A stretch of DNA of 64,000 bases. Origin: G963665495 sp963677785 (GTDB taxonomy: Bacteria > Desulfobacterota > Desulfovibrionia > Desulfovibrionales > Desulfovibrionaceae). Under the pieces are notes generated by a model, which was not told the origin of the DNA, searched no databases, and saw only the letters and a program-made list of their open reading frames with translations. The DNA is taken from positions 1,922,001-1,986,000 of the forward strand of contig CAXXDH010000003.1 of assembly GCA_963677785.2 (NCBI GenBank). The letters run 5' to 3'. Positions within the stretch are counted from its first letter, which is position 1. Every line of letters begins with the position of its first letter. The position numbers and the translations under genes were made by a program. Of the stretch, positions 8,583 to 17,722 are shown in pieces.

Positions 8583-9206
8583 ATGAGCCTTGAAGTCTAT
8601 CTTGCCTATCTTGCGGCGGTGCTGGTGATTTTGATCATGCCCGGACCCACGACCATGCTGGTGACAGGCTATGCGCTGGACTCCGGACGCAATCGGGCTT
8701 TGCGCGCGGTTCCCGGCGTGGTGCTGGGCGATTTCACGGCCATGACCTTTTCTTTTCTCGGCCTTGGGGCTTTTTTGAGTTTGTCGGCCGTGGCCTTTAC
8801 CTTGTTCAAAATTTGCGGCGCGCTCTATCTGATCTATCTGGGTGTGAAAATGTGGCGCTCCGGGGATGCCGTTCTGACGGACGTGGACCAGGGCGAACGT
8901 TCGGGCTGGCGTATCTTCGGCCACGCCTATTTTGTCACCGCACTGAACCCCAAAAGCATTGCCTTTTTTTGCGCATTTATGCCACAGTTCATTAATCCGG
9001 CCCAGGATGTGCGTCCGCAGATTTTGCTTATGGGGGCTACTTTTTTGATCCTGGCTGGCGTGAATGTGTGCTGCTACGCCTGCCTGGCGGGCGGCGTCCG
9101 GTCCACGTTGCTGCGTCCGGGGTTTCGCCGGGGCATGCGCCGCGTGAGCGGCGGGCTGCTGATCGGCGCCGGGCTGCTCACGGCCGCGGCGCGCCGGACG
9201 TCCTAG
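8583..9206 (+). CDS. LysE/RhtB-family amino-acid exporter
   Basis: 207 aa with six hydrophobic segments. The N-terminal signature AAVLVILIMPGPTTMLV followed by GRNRALRAVPGVVLGDF is diagnostic of the LysE/RhtB family, inner-membrane exporters of lysine, homoserine, threonine or related amino acids. GGAGGGAAAGAG precedes the ATG. It is divergently paired with the AraC regulator. Its stop is followed by the GC-rich repeat B, which can fold as a double hairpin and may end transcription. Confidence 0.93.
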   Translation: MSLEVYLAYLAAVLVILIMPGPTTMLVTGYALDSGRNRALRAVPGVVLGDFTAMTFSFLGLGAFLSLSAVAFTLFKICGALYLIYLGVKMWRSGDAVLTDVDQGERSGWRIFGHAYFVTALNPKSIAFFCAFMPQFINPAQDVRPQILLMGATFLILAGVNVCCYACLAGGVRSTLLRPGFRRGMRRVSGGLLIGAGLLTAAARRTS

Positions 9207-9232
9207 AGCAATTTATCTTTTAAATGAGATAA

Positions 9233-9280
9233 TTGGGGCTCTGCCCCAAACCTCGCCAGGGGGGGACGCCCCCCTGGACC
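9233..9280 (+). repeat. dispersed GC-rich double-hairpin repeat, family B, copy 1
   Basis: 48 bases: TTGGGGC-tct-GCCCCAA, a short linker, then CCAGGGGGG-gacg-CCCCCCTGG and ACC. The reverse complement of 53738-53785 is the same 48-base element with about four differences, mostly in loops or linker. It sits 26 bases after the LysE stop. Confidence 0.88.
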
Positions 9281-9285
9281 TGCGT

Positions 9286-9321
9286 ATAGTATAAAATATA
9301 ACATATTATAATTTATACTAT
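9286..9321. repeat. AT-rich inverted repeat
   Basis: ATAGTATAAA (9286-9295) and TTTATACTAT (9312-9321) are perfect 10-base arms; the sequence between them is nearly all A and T. It starts six bases after repeat B. Confidence 0.7.
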
Positions 9322-9349
9322 TATTTTCTATTAAAAAAATTTGGAGATT

Positions 9350-9451
9350 GGGTGCACTCACTTTACTTGTCAGATTGTACAATGAAAACTGATGGCTATA
9401 CGTGATCTTCGGCATTGCAAATGAACAATGACGCGCAATGTGAGTGCACCC
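9350..9451. repeat. 102-base element bounded by 12-bp perfect inverted repeats
   Basis: GGGTGCACTCAC (9350-9361) and GTGAGTGCACCC (9440-9451) are exact reverse complements separated by 78 bases of mixed sequence without an open frame of note. No flanking target duplication is visible, so it could be a structured leader RNA or operator pair upstream of glsA, or a very small mobile-element remnant. Confidence 0.65.
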
Positions 9452-9517
9452 TCGTCGGAGCTATACTCTTTCAAGGTTAAAATGTTCTAGAAACCCCCGA
9501 CACAAAGGAGGATGTCC

Positions 9518-10579
9518 ATGCGTCGTTGTCTGCAGGTTCTGTTGTGGTGCGTACTGATTGTTGTCATTGTTGCCGGGACTGCGGGGGCAAAAGGCGATCC
9601 GGGCGTTATTTCAGAGCGTATCCCGGATGACGCGGCGTTCAAAGCCGGGTTGGAGCGGGTTCACGCGCAATTCAAGGGCGATGATTCCGGCAAGGTCGCG
9701 GATTATATCCCGGCCCTGGCCAAGGTGGATCCGAAGCTTTTCGGCCTGGCAATCTGTACGGCGGACGGGCGCGTATTTGCTACGGGCGATGCGGACACGG
9801 TCTTTGCCATCGAGTCCGTCTCCAAGGTCTTCAGCTTGGCTCTGGCCCTGGAAGACGCGGGGCGCGACAGCATTTTGAGCAACGTGGGCGTTTATCATAC
9901 GGGCCTGCCTTTCAACTCCATGATCGCCTCGGACGTCCGCGCGGTGAAGCTGCAGAATCCCTTTGTGAATGTGGGCGCCATCACCACCACCAGCTTTATC
10001 AAGGGCACGGATTCCGCGGACAAATGGCGGCGCGAGCTGGAAAAATTCTCGTTGTTTGCCGGGCACAGGCTTGCGGTGCTGGAAGACGTGAACCGCTCCG
10101 AACAGGAGACCAACCAGCACAATCGTGCGCTGGCCTGGCTATTCGAAAGCTTCGGTTTTCTGCAGGGAGATCCCATAGACGCCACCAAACGCTACACGCA
10201 GGCCTGTTCCGTGGGCGTGAGCTGCCGCGATCTGGCGGTCATGGGCGGGTGCCTGGCCAATGGCGGCGTCAATCCCGTGACCGGCAAGCAGGCGGTACGC
10301 CGGGAATACGTTACGGATATTCTTTCGGTAATGGTCATCACCGGGCTGTATGATTCGAGCGGCCCCTGGTTTTTTCACACCGGACTGCCGGCCAAAAGCG
10401 GTGTGGGCGGCGGCATTGTGGCTGTGGTGCCCGGAAAGTTTGCTCTGGCCGCGTTTTCACCGCCTCTGGATACGTTCGGCAACTCCGTACGGGCTGCCAA
10501 AGCCATTACGGCCCTGTCCCGCGAATGGGGGCTGCACGTCCTGGACGCCGGTGGTCCCAAGGAGTTGAAAACGGATTGA
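9518..10579 (+). CDS. glsA: glutaminase A, predicted exported
   Basis: 353 aa. After a hydrophobic N-terminal signal (residues about 6-22, LLWCVLIVVIVAGTAGA) the protein is a serine-dependent glutaminase, hydrolysing glutamine to glutamate and ammonia. Seen: IESVSKVF with the catalytic Ser-x-x-Lys, NPFVNVGAI, SEQETNQHNRALAW, and the C-terminal SGVGGGIVAVVPGKF. Most GlsA proteins are cytoplasmic, so the signal peptide is a distinctive point and places the enzyme in the periplasm. ATG 9518 is chosen because AAGGAG lies seven bases upstream; ATG 9512 would be only one base from it. Stacked inverted repeats precede the gene. Confidence 0.95.
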   Translation: MRRCLQVLLWCVLIVVIVAGTAGAKGDPGVISERIPDDAAFKAGLERVHAQFKGDDSGKVADYIPALAKVDPKLFGLAICTADGRVFATGDADTVFAIESVSKVFSLALALEDAGRDSILSNVGVYHTGLPFNSMIASDVRAVKLQNPFVNVGAITTTSFIKGTDSADKWRRELEKFSLFAGHRLAVLEDVNRSEQETNQHNRALAWLFESFGFLQGDPIDATKRYTQACSVGVSCRDLAVMGGCLANGGVNPVTGKQAVRREYVTDILSVMVITGLYDSSGPWFFHTGLPAKSGVGGGIVAVVPGKFALAAFSPPLDTFGNSVRAAKAITALSREWGLHVLDAGGPKELKTD

Positions 10580-10620
10580 GGAAGCGGCAACGTCGCGGGC
10601 TTTCACGCCCGCACAAGGCG

Positions 10621-11925
10621 TCAGCCGGCGGATTCGGGGAGCGGGAAGTTTCGCGGTGAGGGAGTCCCGCGCATCCAGGTCAGCACGGCTCGGAGCCCGC
10701 GGATCAGGCCCGCGTTCTGGACAATGGCGGGTATGCCCAGCACGTTGGCGAGTTCCGCCTCGTGCCCGCGGTATCTGGGAGGCAGCAGCACCAGAGCGCG
10801 CCGGGTTTGCTCGTCTATTTCCAGGATGCTCGGCATGAGCGCGCCGCGCGCGGGACGGCAGCGCGCCTGCACGGGCAGGCTGATTTCTCGGGCAGGGAGC
10901 AGCAGCCAGGGCCGGTAGCGAAAAATGACCGAGCCGCCTTTGACCCGCAACGTGCCCATGGTTCGGACGCGTACTCCCGGCAGGCCCGCACCGAATGCCC
11001 GGATCCCTCTGCGTTTTGGTTTGGTCCATTTCCAGCGCAGCAGCAGGCTGTCCAGGCAGAGGACCAGCCCGAAGAGCATCAGGCGGAAAGACCATCCGGC
11101 CAGGCGGTAGGAAATATAAAGAATCACCACGGAAGCTGCCAGGCCGACGTACGGATGCACAATGGCCAGAAATACAAGGGCGGAGAACAGGAGTGTCCGC
11201 AGGGTTTTGAGGCATATGCCCAAAAAGGGAAAGGGCGCCACGCAGAGCAGCATGTTCACGGTGCTGGAGGCCAGCCAGACAATGACGAACACGGAGGTGC
11301 CGAGTACGGCGGCCGCGAATTGCGCCAGATAACCAGCGGATTGCGTTCCGGCTTGTACGCCGGCTTCGGCCGCGTATGCCAGCCCACAGGGCCCGAGTTC
11401 GCGAACCACGCTGTCCAGCGAGCCTTGCAACGAACCGGCCAGGGCGTCCACAAAGCCCGGCAGCACCACCACAAAGGCCAGAATCGAAGCGGCCTGGTGC
11501 TGGATGGCGTCCAGCTGGTCCAGGGGGATCTTGAATGGACCGAGAATTTCGCCAAAGGTGTCCTTGAAGGTGATGGCGCAGAGCAGAATAGTGACAAAAA
11601 GCAGAAAGGGCGGGGATTTGAACCAGGGCAGATGTCCGAGTTCCCGCTTGGGCAGCCGGATGACGTCCAACCAGCCCACCATGCAGAGCCCCAGCAGGGG
11701 CGAGATGGCCACGCCGGTCAGTTCGGCAGCCTTGGCGGCCACCTTCTGGCTTGTGCTCATATTGCTCTGTATCAGCCCGGAATACTGCCTGAGATCGTCG
11801 AGAATGGACGCATCCGGATTGAAAAAATCATAGCTGTCCGCCGAAGACCGCGTCTGCGCACGGGGGGCGAACGTCAGGAACAGCGCCAGGACAAAAGCGA
11901 TACAGCAAGACGTACGTAGTACCAT
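10621..11925 (-). CDS. multi-pass membrane protein of unknown function
   Basis: 434 aa. It begins with a cleavable-looking signal (CCIAFVLALFLTFAPRAQT), then a short soluble region and about seven hydrophobic segments (for example FLLFVTILLCAITF, SILAFVVVLPGFVDALAG, TSVFVIVWLASSTVNMLL), ending with a soluble C-terminal domain of about 110 residues rich in Arg. I do not recognise the family. The preceding gene on this strand is an EamA transporter whose stop is 72 bases upstream, so the two are probably co-transcribed. No strong ribosome site is visible before the ATG. Confidence 0.8.
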   Translation of the reverse strand: MVLRTSCCIAFVLALFLTFAPRAQTRSSADSYDFFNPDASILDDLRQYSGLIQSNMSTSQKVAAKAAELTGVAISPLLGLCMVGWLDVIRLPKRELGHLPWFKSPPFLLFVTILLCAITFKDTFGEILGPFKIPLDQLDAIQHQAASILAFVVVLPGFVDALAGSLQGSLDSVVRELGPCGLAYAAEAGVQAGTQSAGYLAQFAAAVLGTSVFVIVWLASSTVNMLLCVAPFPFLGICLKTLRTLLFSALVFLAIVHPYVGLAASVVILYISYRLAGWSFRLMLFGLVLCLDSLLLRWKWTKPKRRGIRAFGAGLPGVRVRTMGTLRVKGGSVIFRYRPWLLLPAREISLPVQARCRPARGALMPSILEIDEQTRRALVLLPPRYRGHEAELANVLGIPAIVQNAGLIRGLRAVLTWMRGTPSPRNFPLPESAG

Positions 11926-11997
11926 GGAACGTCTTTTAGCAGGGAGCGGAAGGTATTGTCCAGCAGGCGGCTGGCAACCAGGGAAAGGTACGCTTTT

Positions 11998-12879
11998 TTA
12001 GGCCCGGTTGGTCAGCCAGACGCCCGCGATGATCAGCAGGCCGCCGCCCACCAGCGAAGCGTGGACCGGTTCGCCAAGCAGCAGCGCACCGAGAACCAGG
12101 GCGAAAACCGGCACCAGGTTGATGAAAATTCCCGCACGGGACGTGCCGATGACGGGAATGGCCTTGTAGTACCAATAGTAGGCGATGCCCGTGGCCAGGA
12201 CCCCGAGAAAAAAGAGGCAGAACCAGTCCAGGGCGCCGGCCTGGGCGATGTCTCCGGCCAGCCCGGACAGCAGCGCCGCCGGCAATAGAAACAGGGTGCC
12301 TGTGACGCAGGACCAGGTCACGGCATGCAGCGGCGGCATCAGCCGCATCACGAATTTGCCGCCCAGCGAATAGGCGGTCCAGCTCCCGACGCAGCCCAGG
12401 ATCAGCAGGTCGCCGCCGTTGATGCCGCCCTGTAGCAGGGAAAGCGGATTGCCGTCCGCTATGACCACTGAAACGCCGAAAAGCGAGAGCAGGGTTCCGC
12501 AGATGCGCTGCGGGCCGAAGCGTTCTTTGAACAGCAGGGCCGAGGTGGCCGCGATACAGACCGGTATGCAGGCGACGATAAGGGCGGCGCGTCCGGCAGG
12601 AACCGTTTTCAGGCCGTTGAAAAAGAAAATACTGTAGAGAAACACGCCGGTGAGTCCGAGGAAACAAACTGGAAGAACCCGGCTTTTTTCCAGCCGGGGA
12701 AAGTGTCCGTCGGTTTTGCGGCAGACCAGCAGCAGATAGGCCGAGGCCAGCACGAATCGCAACAAGGCCGAACTCATGGGGTGCAGGGACTGGGCCAGCA
12801 CCCGTCCGGCGATCCAGGTGCCGCCCCAAAGGGCCATGCTGGCCACAAGCTGCATGTAGATGATGGTGCGTTGCGACAT
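11998..12879 (-). CDS. EamA-family (DMT) transporter
   Basis: 293 aa with ten hydrophobic segments in two EamA repeats (ASMALWGGTWIAGRVL at the N-terminus; VTGTLFLLPAALL and KAIPVIGTSRAGIFINLVPVF in the second half, the latter typical of the family). It exports a small metabolite across the inner membrane; the substrate is unknown. GGAGG lies close before the ATG. It is a different paralogue from the gene at 4696-5562. Probably the first gene of a pair with the unknown membrane protein downstream. Confidence 0.93.
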   Translation of the reverse strand: MSQRTIIYMQLVASMALWGGTWIAGRVLAQSLHPMSSALLRFVLASAYLLLVCRKTDGHFPRLEKSRVLPVCFLGLTGVFLYSIFFFNGLKTVPAGRAALIVACIPVCIAATSALLFKERFGPQRICGTLLSLFGVSVVIADGNPLSLLQGGINGGDLLILGCVGSWTAYSLGGKFVMRLMPPLHAVTWSCVTGTLFLLPAALLSGLAGDIAQAGALDWFCLFFLGVLATGIAYYWYYKAIPVIGTSRAGIFINLVPVFALVLGALLLGEPVHASLVGGGLLIIAGVWLTNRA

Positions 12880-13000
12880 GGGGCCTCCGCACTATTGCTT
12901 ACGCGAAATCGACACGGGACGCCATGAAAAAAGGAGCCCTGCTTTCGCTTGAGTTCCGAATCTCGGGCGGGTAAACAGGATGGAAAGGAGACGTACGCAG

Positions 13001-14986
13001 ATGACGCACACACCCGAGATACTAGCTCCCGCTGGGGATACACAGGCCTTTCTGGCTGCCCTGGCTGCTGGAGCCGATGCTATTTATGTGGGGCTGAAGA
13101 ATTTTTCCGCCCGGATGCAGGCCGCTAATTTTTCCATCAAGGATCTGGCCAGGTTGACCGAGCTGGCCAGAGCAAAAAACTGCCGCGTTTACGCGGCGGT
13201 CAACAACATGCTCAAGGCCAACGAGCTGGAGGCGGCCGGGCGACTGGTGCACCGGCTGCAGCGCGACGTGGGGCCAGCGGGGCTGATCGTCCAGGATCTG
13301 GCCATGCTCGATCTGGCCCGGCAGGCCGGATATACGGGCGAGCTGCATCTTTCGACTCTTGCGAACCTGTCGCATCCGGCGGCCTTGCGTACGGCTGCCG
13401 CTTTGGGGGCATCCCGCGTAGTGCTGCCGCGCGAGTTGAATATAGATGAAATCAAGCTGCTGGACGCCCAGCGGCCGCCCGAGCTGGGGTTGGAAGTCTT
13501 CGTGCATGGAGCGCTCTGCTTCTGCGTTTCGGGCCGTTGCTACTGGAGCAGCTACATGGGCGGCCTGAGCGGCCTGCGCGGGCGCTGTGTCCAGCCCTGC
13601 CGCCGTCTGTACGCGCACAAGAACCGCAAGGAGCGGTTCTTCTCCTGCCTGGATCTGAGTCTGGACGTACTGGTGAAAGCCCTGCTGGACGCGCCCGGCG
13701 TGGTTTCCTGGAAGATCGAGGGCCGCAAAAAGGGCCCGCATTACGTGTTTTATGCGGTCCGGGCCTACAAGATGCTGCGCGAGGCGCCTACGGACCAGCG
13801 CGTCCAGAAGGAAGCCCAGGCCATCCTGGAAAAGGCCCTGGGCCGGCCGGGCACACATTACGGATTTTTACCGCAGCGTCCGGGCAATCCGTTGAGCAAG
13901 GACAAGGAAACCAGTTCCGGCCTGCTGGCCGGAAAAATAACCAAGACTCCCGAGGGCAAAGCCTTTTTCAAGCCCAGGTTCCGCTTGTTGCGCAATGATC
14001 TGCTGCGCGTCGGTTATGAGGATCAGCGCTGGCACAAGGTCATCAAAGTACGCAAGGACGTTCCCAAGGCCGGACGCTTTGATCTGGAGTTCGGCAAGGG
14101 GCGCGGCCCCAATTCCGGTGCGTCCGTGTTTTTGGTGGACCGGCGGGAACCGGAACTGGTGAAACTGCTGGACGGCCTGCAAAAGGAGCTGGATGCGCTG
14201 TCCGTACCGGGCAGCGCGGACAAGTCCTCGTCCTTTCGGCCCGTGTTGCCCCCGCCCTGGAAGCCTGTTTCGGGCGAAGCGAAACGTTTCATGCGCATGA
14301 CCGTACGGCGCAAACCGGAAAAAGGGCGGGGCCATGGCGGCGTATCCGGGCTTTGGCTGTCGCCGGGGCTGGTCAAGGGCTTGTCCCGTACGTTGTACCC
14401 GCGGATCTGGTGGTGGCTGCCGCCGGTGATCTGGCCGGGCGATGAGGAAGGCACGGTGCGCGTGTTGTCGCGGATGACGCGGCTGGGAGCGCGCAAGTTC
14501 GTCTGCAACGCGCCCTGGCAGGCCGCGTTGTTCGAAGGACGGGAAAAGCTGCAGCTGATGGCGGGGCCCTTTTGCAATATCGCCAACCCGCTGGCGCTCG
14601 AATGTCTGGCCCGTCTGGGCTTCAGCATGGCCGTAGTGAGTCCGGAGCTGCCGCAGGAGACCCTGCAGGCTTTGCCTGGGCAGAGTCCGCTGCCCCTGGG
14701 GTACGTGGGCAGCGGTTTCTGGCCCGTGGGCATCACCCGTATCAGGAGTGCGGCCGTGCCCCAGGGCGAGCCGGTTGCCAGTCCGCAGCGCGAAGAATTC
14801 TGGACCTGGAAATACGGACCGAATTTCTGGATTTATCCTGGCTGGCCCCTGGACTTGAGCGAGCATGCCGCCGACCTTGAACAGGCCGGCTACGCTTTTC
14901 GCATCAGTCTGGAGGAAACCTTGCCCAAGGGCATGCCCAAACCCGGACGGACCAGCGATTTCAACTGGTCCAACCAGCTACTGTAA
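13001..14986 (+). CDS. peptidase U32-family protein
   Basis: 661 aa. The N-terminal third is the U32 TIM-barrel (ILAPAGDTQAFLAALAAGADAIYVG) and carries the family signature EVFVHGALCFCVSGRCYWSS with its three cysteines, followed by GRCVQPCRR. Family members act in tRNA or rRNA hydroxylation (TrhP, RlhA) or ubiquinone synthesis (UbiU/V) and probably bind an Fe-S cluster through these cysteines. This protein is longer than those and has a C-terminal extension seen in many anaerobes, so the exact role is open. ATG 13001 has AAGGAG 10 bases upstream. It converges with the next gene, with five bases between the stops. Confidence 0.9.
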   Translation: MTHTPEILAPAGDTQAFLAALAAGADAIYVGLKNFSARMQAANFSIKDLARLTELARAKNCRVYAAVNNMLKANELEAAGRLVHRLQRDVGPAGLIVQDLAMLDLARQAGYTGELHLSTLANLSHPAALRTAAALGASRVVLPRELNIDEIKLLDAQRPPELGLEVFVHGALCFCVSGRCYWSSYMGGLSGLRGRCVQPCRRLYAHKNRKERFFSCLDLSLDVLVKALLDAPGVVSWKIEGRKKGPHYVFYAVRAYKMLREAPTDQRVQKEAQAILEKALGRPGTHYGFLPQRPGNPLSKDKETSSGLLAGKITKTPEGKAFFKPRFRLLRNDLLRVGYEDQRWHKVIKVRKDVPKAGRFDLEFGKGRGPNSGASVFLVDRREPELVKLLDGLQKELDALSVPGSADKSSSFRPVLPPPWKPVSGEAKRFMRMTVRRKPEKGRGHGGVSGLWLSPGLVKGLSRTLYPRIWWWLPPVIWPGDEEGTVRVLSRMTRLGARKFVCNAPWQAALFEGREKLQLMAGPFCNIANPLALECLARLGFSMAVVSPELPQETLQALPGQSPLPLGYVGSGFWPVGITRIRSAAVPQGEPVASPQREEFWTWKYGPNFWIYPGWPLDLSEHAADLEQAGYAFRISLEETLPKGMPKPGRTSDFNWSNQLL

Positions 14987-14991
14987 CAGTT

Positions 14992-17547
14992 TTACTGTCT
15001 CCCGAACAGTTTCAGGAGCAGGGCTTTGGGAAAACCTACCTTGGTATAGAGCCTGATCCGGTGTTGCGTGAACTCCGCCTGGAGTTTCCGGCGATTTTCG
15101 TGCAGCTGCACGGGCAGCCTGGATTGTGCGGAGAGTCTGAAGAGCGGATAAAGGATTTTATCCTGCAATTGCAAGGTGTGCACGAATTTGGGGGAGGAAA
15201 ATTCGATGATGGGGAAGGCGTCGGTATTCAGGGTGAGCGGCGTGTGCATCAGAAAGCGTTCGACCCCCAGTGTGTCGAGGTAGAAAAAGCTCAGCAGGTC
15301 ATTCAGATTGTGGATTTCCAGCTGGGCCAGCAGTTCCTGGGCTCTGGGCACCGAGAGTATTTTTTTCACCTGCTGCGGGTAGAGTTGCAAGGGCTGGTCC
15401 GAGGCGATGAGTACCGTGTCCGAGAGAAACAGCCAGAGATTGACGTACTTGAAGGATTTTTTGAGGGTGTTGAGAAGAATTTTGTAGTGTTTGGGTTTGA
15501 CGTCGTAAATGGGGAGCCACTGGCAAAAAACTCCGCCGGGTTGGAGCCGTTTTTTGACCAGTTGGTAGAAATCAGAGGTAAAAAGGTTGGCGTTGCCCGT
15601 CTGCCACGGATTGGAGGGCTCGCTGATAATGGTGTTATAGCTCTTGGGCATGGCCATAAGCCAGGTTCTGGCATCCAAAACGTGCAGATGCAGATTTGGG
15701 TTTTCCAGGGGACGGTTGTTGAACTGGTCGAAGTAGTGCGAGGCCTCCACCACGGTGGGCGCTATTTCAATACAATCCACCTCCTTCATGGGATAAAACA
15801 ACGTACTGCCTACGGTCATGCCCGTGGCGAGGCCCACGACAAGCGCGGATTCGGGATTCTGCTGGTAAAACAGGGGCAGGATGCCGCACAGTATCTGGGT
15901 AAAAGAATCCAGTCCCGAGCTTCCGTCGGCCTTGCCGTTGATATGCAGCAGCCGGACCCCGTCCTTTTGTTCGTTAACCGCCACTGTCGCCGCGTGCCCT
16001 TCCTTGTAGAAAAGCGTTTGTACGTTCTTGTTGAGGCCTTTCAGGTCCGATTCCCCACCTTGTTGCAGCTTGTCGATGAAGTACGCCGTATTGCGGTAGA
16101 CGCCCATGTTCATCACGAACGTGTCCCAGGAGGGAAAGGAAAGAGGCAGAAAGACGGCGCACAACAGAACAGCCGCGGAAGAAAGCAGACGTTGCCGCGT
16201 ACGCAGCGTACTCGCCGTGAACAGCACCATGCCGCCCACGGCCATGCAGACCGCGCCCCCGGCAAGCAGCGAATGCTCTATGCCGATGTACGGAATCAGG
16301 ATGAAGCCGGTCAGCACCGAGCCCAGGATACCACCGATGGTGTTGTAGGCGTAGACGTCGCCCACCGTACGCCCCACGGTGCGGCCCTTCGTTTGTCCCC
16401 CCGTAAGTTGGGGCCGGCTCATGGCGATCCGTGAAACCAGGGGGAACAGCGCGCCGCTCATCAGCGTGGTGGGAAACATGACGGCGAAACACATGCCGAA
16501 CTGCATGAGAATGATGCCGTACCATGTGGTGGAATGCGGATCGTAAAGACGCACGCTGAGATCAGGCAGCTGGCCGATCAGAGGTGTCGTGAGCAGGGTA
16601 AACAGCCCCATCAGGATCGTAAAAACGCAGAAAATAGCCACCGGATGTTTGAAACGGTCCGCGAAGCGCGAGACGATCATGCTCCCCAGCGCCAGACCAG
16701 TAAGAAACGTGGCGAGCATGGTGGCGAAAGAATAGACCGAGGATCCGAACACCAGGATCAGGGAGCGGGTCCAGGCCACTTCAAATATCAGGGCCAGAAA
16801 GCCGGTGCAGGCAAAGGCCCAGATGACACGGTTTGCCTGGCCTGGTGCGATGTGTTCCTTTTGCTGCAGCACAACGCCGGACTGTGCGTTTTGTTCGCCA
16901 GCGGCGGATTCCTTGCGCGCGCACACCAGAACCAGAAGACCGATGCCGATATTGACGGCCGCGGCGAGCCAGATGGTGGAATGCAATCCGAGCCGGGGAA
17001 TGAGTACAAAAGCTCCCAGAAAGCATCCTGCGGCCGCGCCGATGGTGTTGATGAAATACAGCCAGCCCACATATTTGCCTATGCTCTGCGGTTTTCGCGT
17101 CAGATGCTGGCTCAACAGGGGCAGGGTGCCGCCCATCAAGGTCGTGGGAATAATCAGGACCGCGAAGGAAAGCAGAATTCTGCTGCCGTTCAGCAACAGC
17201 GGACTTTCGAACACAAAGGGAAAAATGGCGGAGTGCAGCACATCGATGAGCGAAAGAATGGCAATGAACAGGAATGCGTAGACACCGATCAAAAATTCCA
17301 GAATTGCGTACGTCCGCAATAAACAGGTGATTTTGGGGATCAGTTTGCCGCACAGATAACTTCCAGCAGCGAGGCCGAGCATATAAACGCCGATAACGGT
17401 CGAAACCGCGTATGTCGTACTGCCGAAAATCAGATAGAGCATGCGGCTCCAGACGACTTCGTAAATGAGCCCGCACAAGCCGGAAAAAAAGAATGCGGCG
17501 ACAAGCAAAGGAACTAGGAAAGGAGTGTTACGATCAGTAGCATGCAT
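14992..17547 (-). CDS. fused MFS-like transporter / spermidine synthase-fold protein
   Basis: 851 aa. The first ~540 residues hold about 14 hydrophobic segments beginning FFFSGLCGLIYEVVWSRML, the hallmark of this fused family, with a second repeat FTGFLALIFEVAWTRSLI around residue 250. The last ~300 residues are a spermine/spermidine synthase-like Rossmann methyltransferase fold (SALVVGLATGMTVGSTL, VDCIEIAPTVVEAS, LDARTWLM, IISEPSNPW). Such proteins are annotated as fused MFS/spermidine synthases but their substrate is not known; true aminopropyl transfer is unproved. It is transcribed away from a long AT-rich intergenic region. Confidence 0.88.
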   Translation of the reverse strand: MHATDRNTPFLVPLLVAAFFFSGLCGLIYEVVWSRMLYLIFGSTTYAVSTVIGVYMLGLAAGSYLCGKLIPKITCLLRTYAILEFLIGVYAFLFIAILSLIDVLHSAIFPFVFESPLLLNGSRILLSFAVLIIPTTLMGGTLPLLSQHLTRKPQSIGKYVGWLYFINTIGAAAGCFLGAFVLIPRLGLHSTIWLAAAVNIGIGLLVLVCARKESAAGEQNAQSGVVLQQKEHIAPGQANRVIWAFACTGFLALIFEVAWTRSLILVFGSSVYSFATMLATFLTGLALGSMIVSRFADRFKHPVAIFCVFTILMGLFTLLTTPLIGQLPDLSVRLYDPHSTTWYGIILMQFGMCFAVMFPTTLMSGALFPLVSRIAMSRPQLTGGQTKGRTVGRTVGDVYAYNTIGGILGSVLTGFILIPYIGIEHSLLAGGAVCMAVGGMVLFTASTLRTRQRLLSSAAVLLCAVFLPLSFPSWDTFVMNMGVYRNTAYFIDKLQQGGESDLKGLNKNVQTLFYKEGHAATVAVNEQKDGVRLLHINGKADGSSGLDSFTQILCGILPLFYQQNPESALVVGLATGMTVGSTLFYPMKEVDCIEIAPTVVEASHYFDQFNNRPLENPNLHLHVLDARTWLMAMPKSYNTIISEPSNPWQTGNANLFTSDFYQLVKKRLQPGGVFCQWLPIYDVKPKHYKILLNTLKKSFKYVNLWLFLSDTVLIASDQPLQLYPQQVKKILSVPRAQELLAQLEIHNLNDLLSFFYLDTLGVERFLMHTPLTLNTDAFPIIEFSSPKFVHTLQLQDKILYPLFRLSAQSRLPVQLHENRRKLQAEFTQHRIRLYTKVGFPKALLLKLFGRQ

Positions 17548-17636
17548 GAAAACTCCGGTAGCGGAAAATCAAGACGAATGAATAACATGATAGGAAACAA
17601 GGCGAAAAATAGTACAAATAACCTGGACTAAACTCA

Positions 17637-17666
17637 TTGCCAACTAATTAGATTTTATGATATAAT
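17637..17666 (+). promoter_or_regulatory. sigma-70-type promoter
   Basis: TTGCCA, 18-base spacer, perfect TATAAT. Predicted start about 17673, some 540 bases before the next start codon, so it drives either a long leader or a short RNA ending at the hairpin near 17720. Confidence 0.55.
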
Positions 17667-17703
17667 ACCTTTCTTAACAATACAAGGCTTAAAATGCGTT
17701 AGG

Positions 17704-17722
17704 CGCATCTCATGCGTTTTTT
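17704..17722 (+). terminator. possible small terminator hairpin
   Basis: CGCAT-CTC-ATGCG followed directly by TTTTTT. The stem is only five pairs, so termination may be partial. Confidence 0.35.

Noticed and set aside
9350..9451. Interpretation of the 102-base block as an insertion sequence
   Set aside because: Too short for a transposase and no target-site duplication; kept only as an inverted-repeat element.
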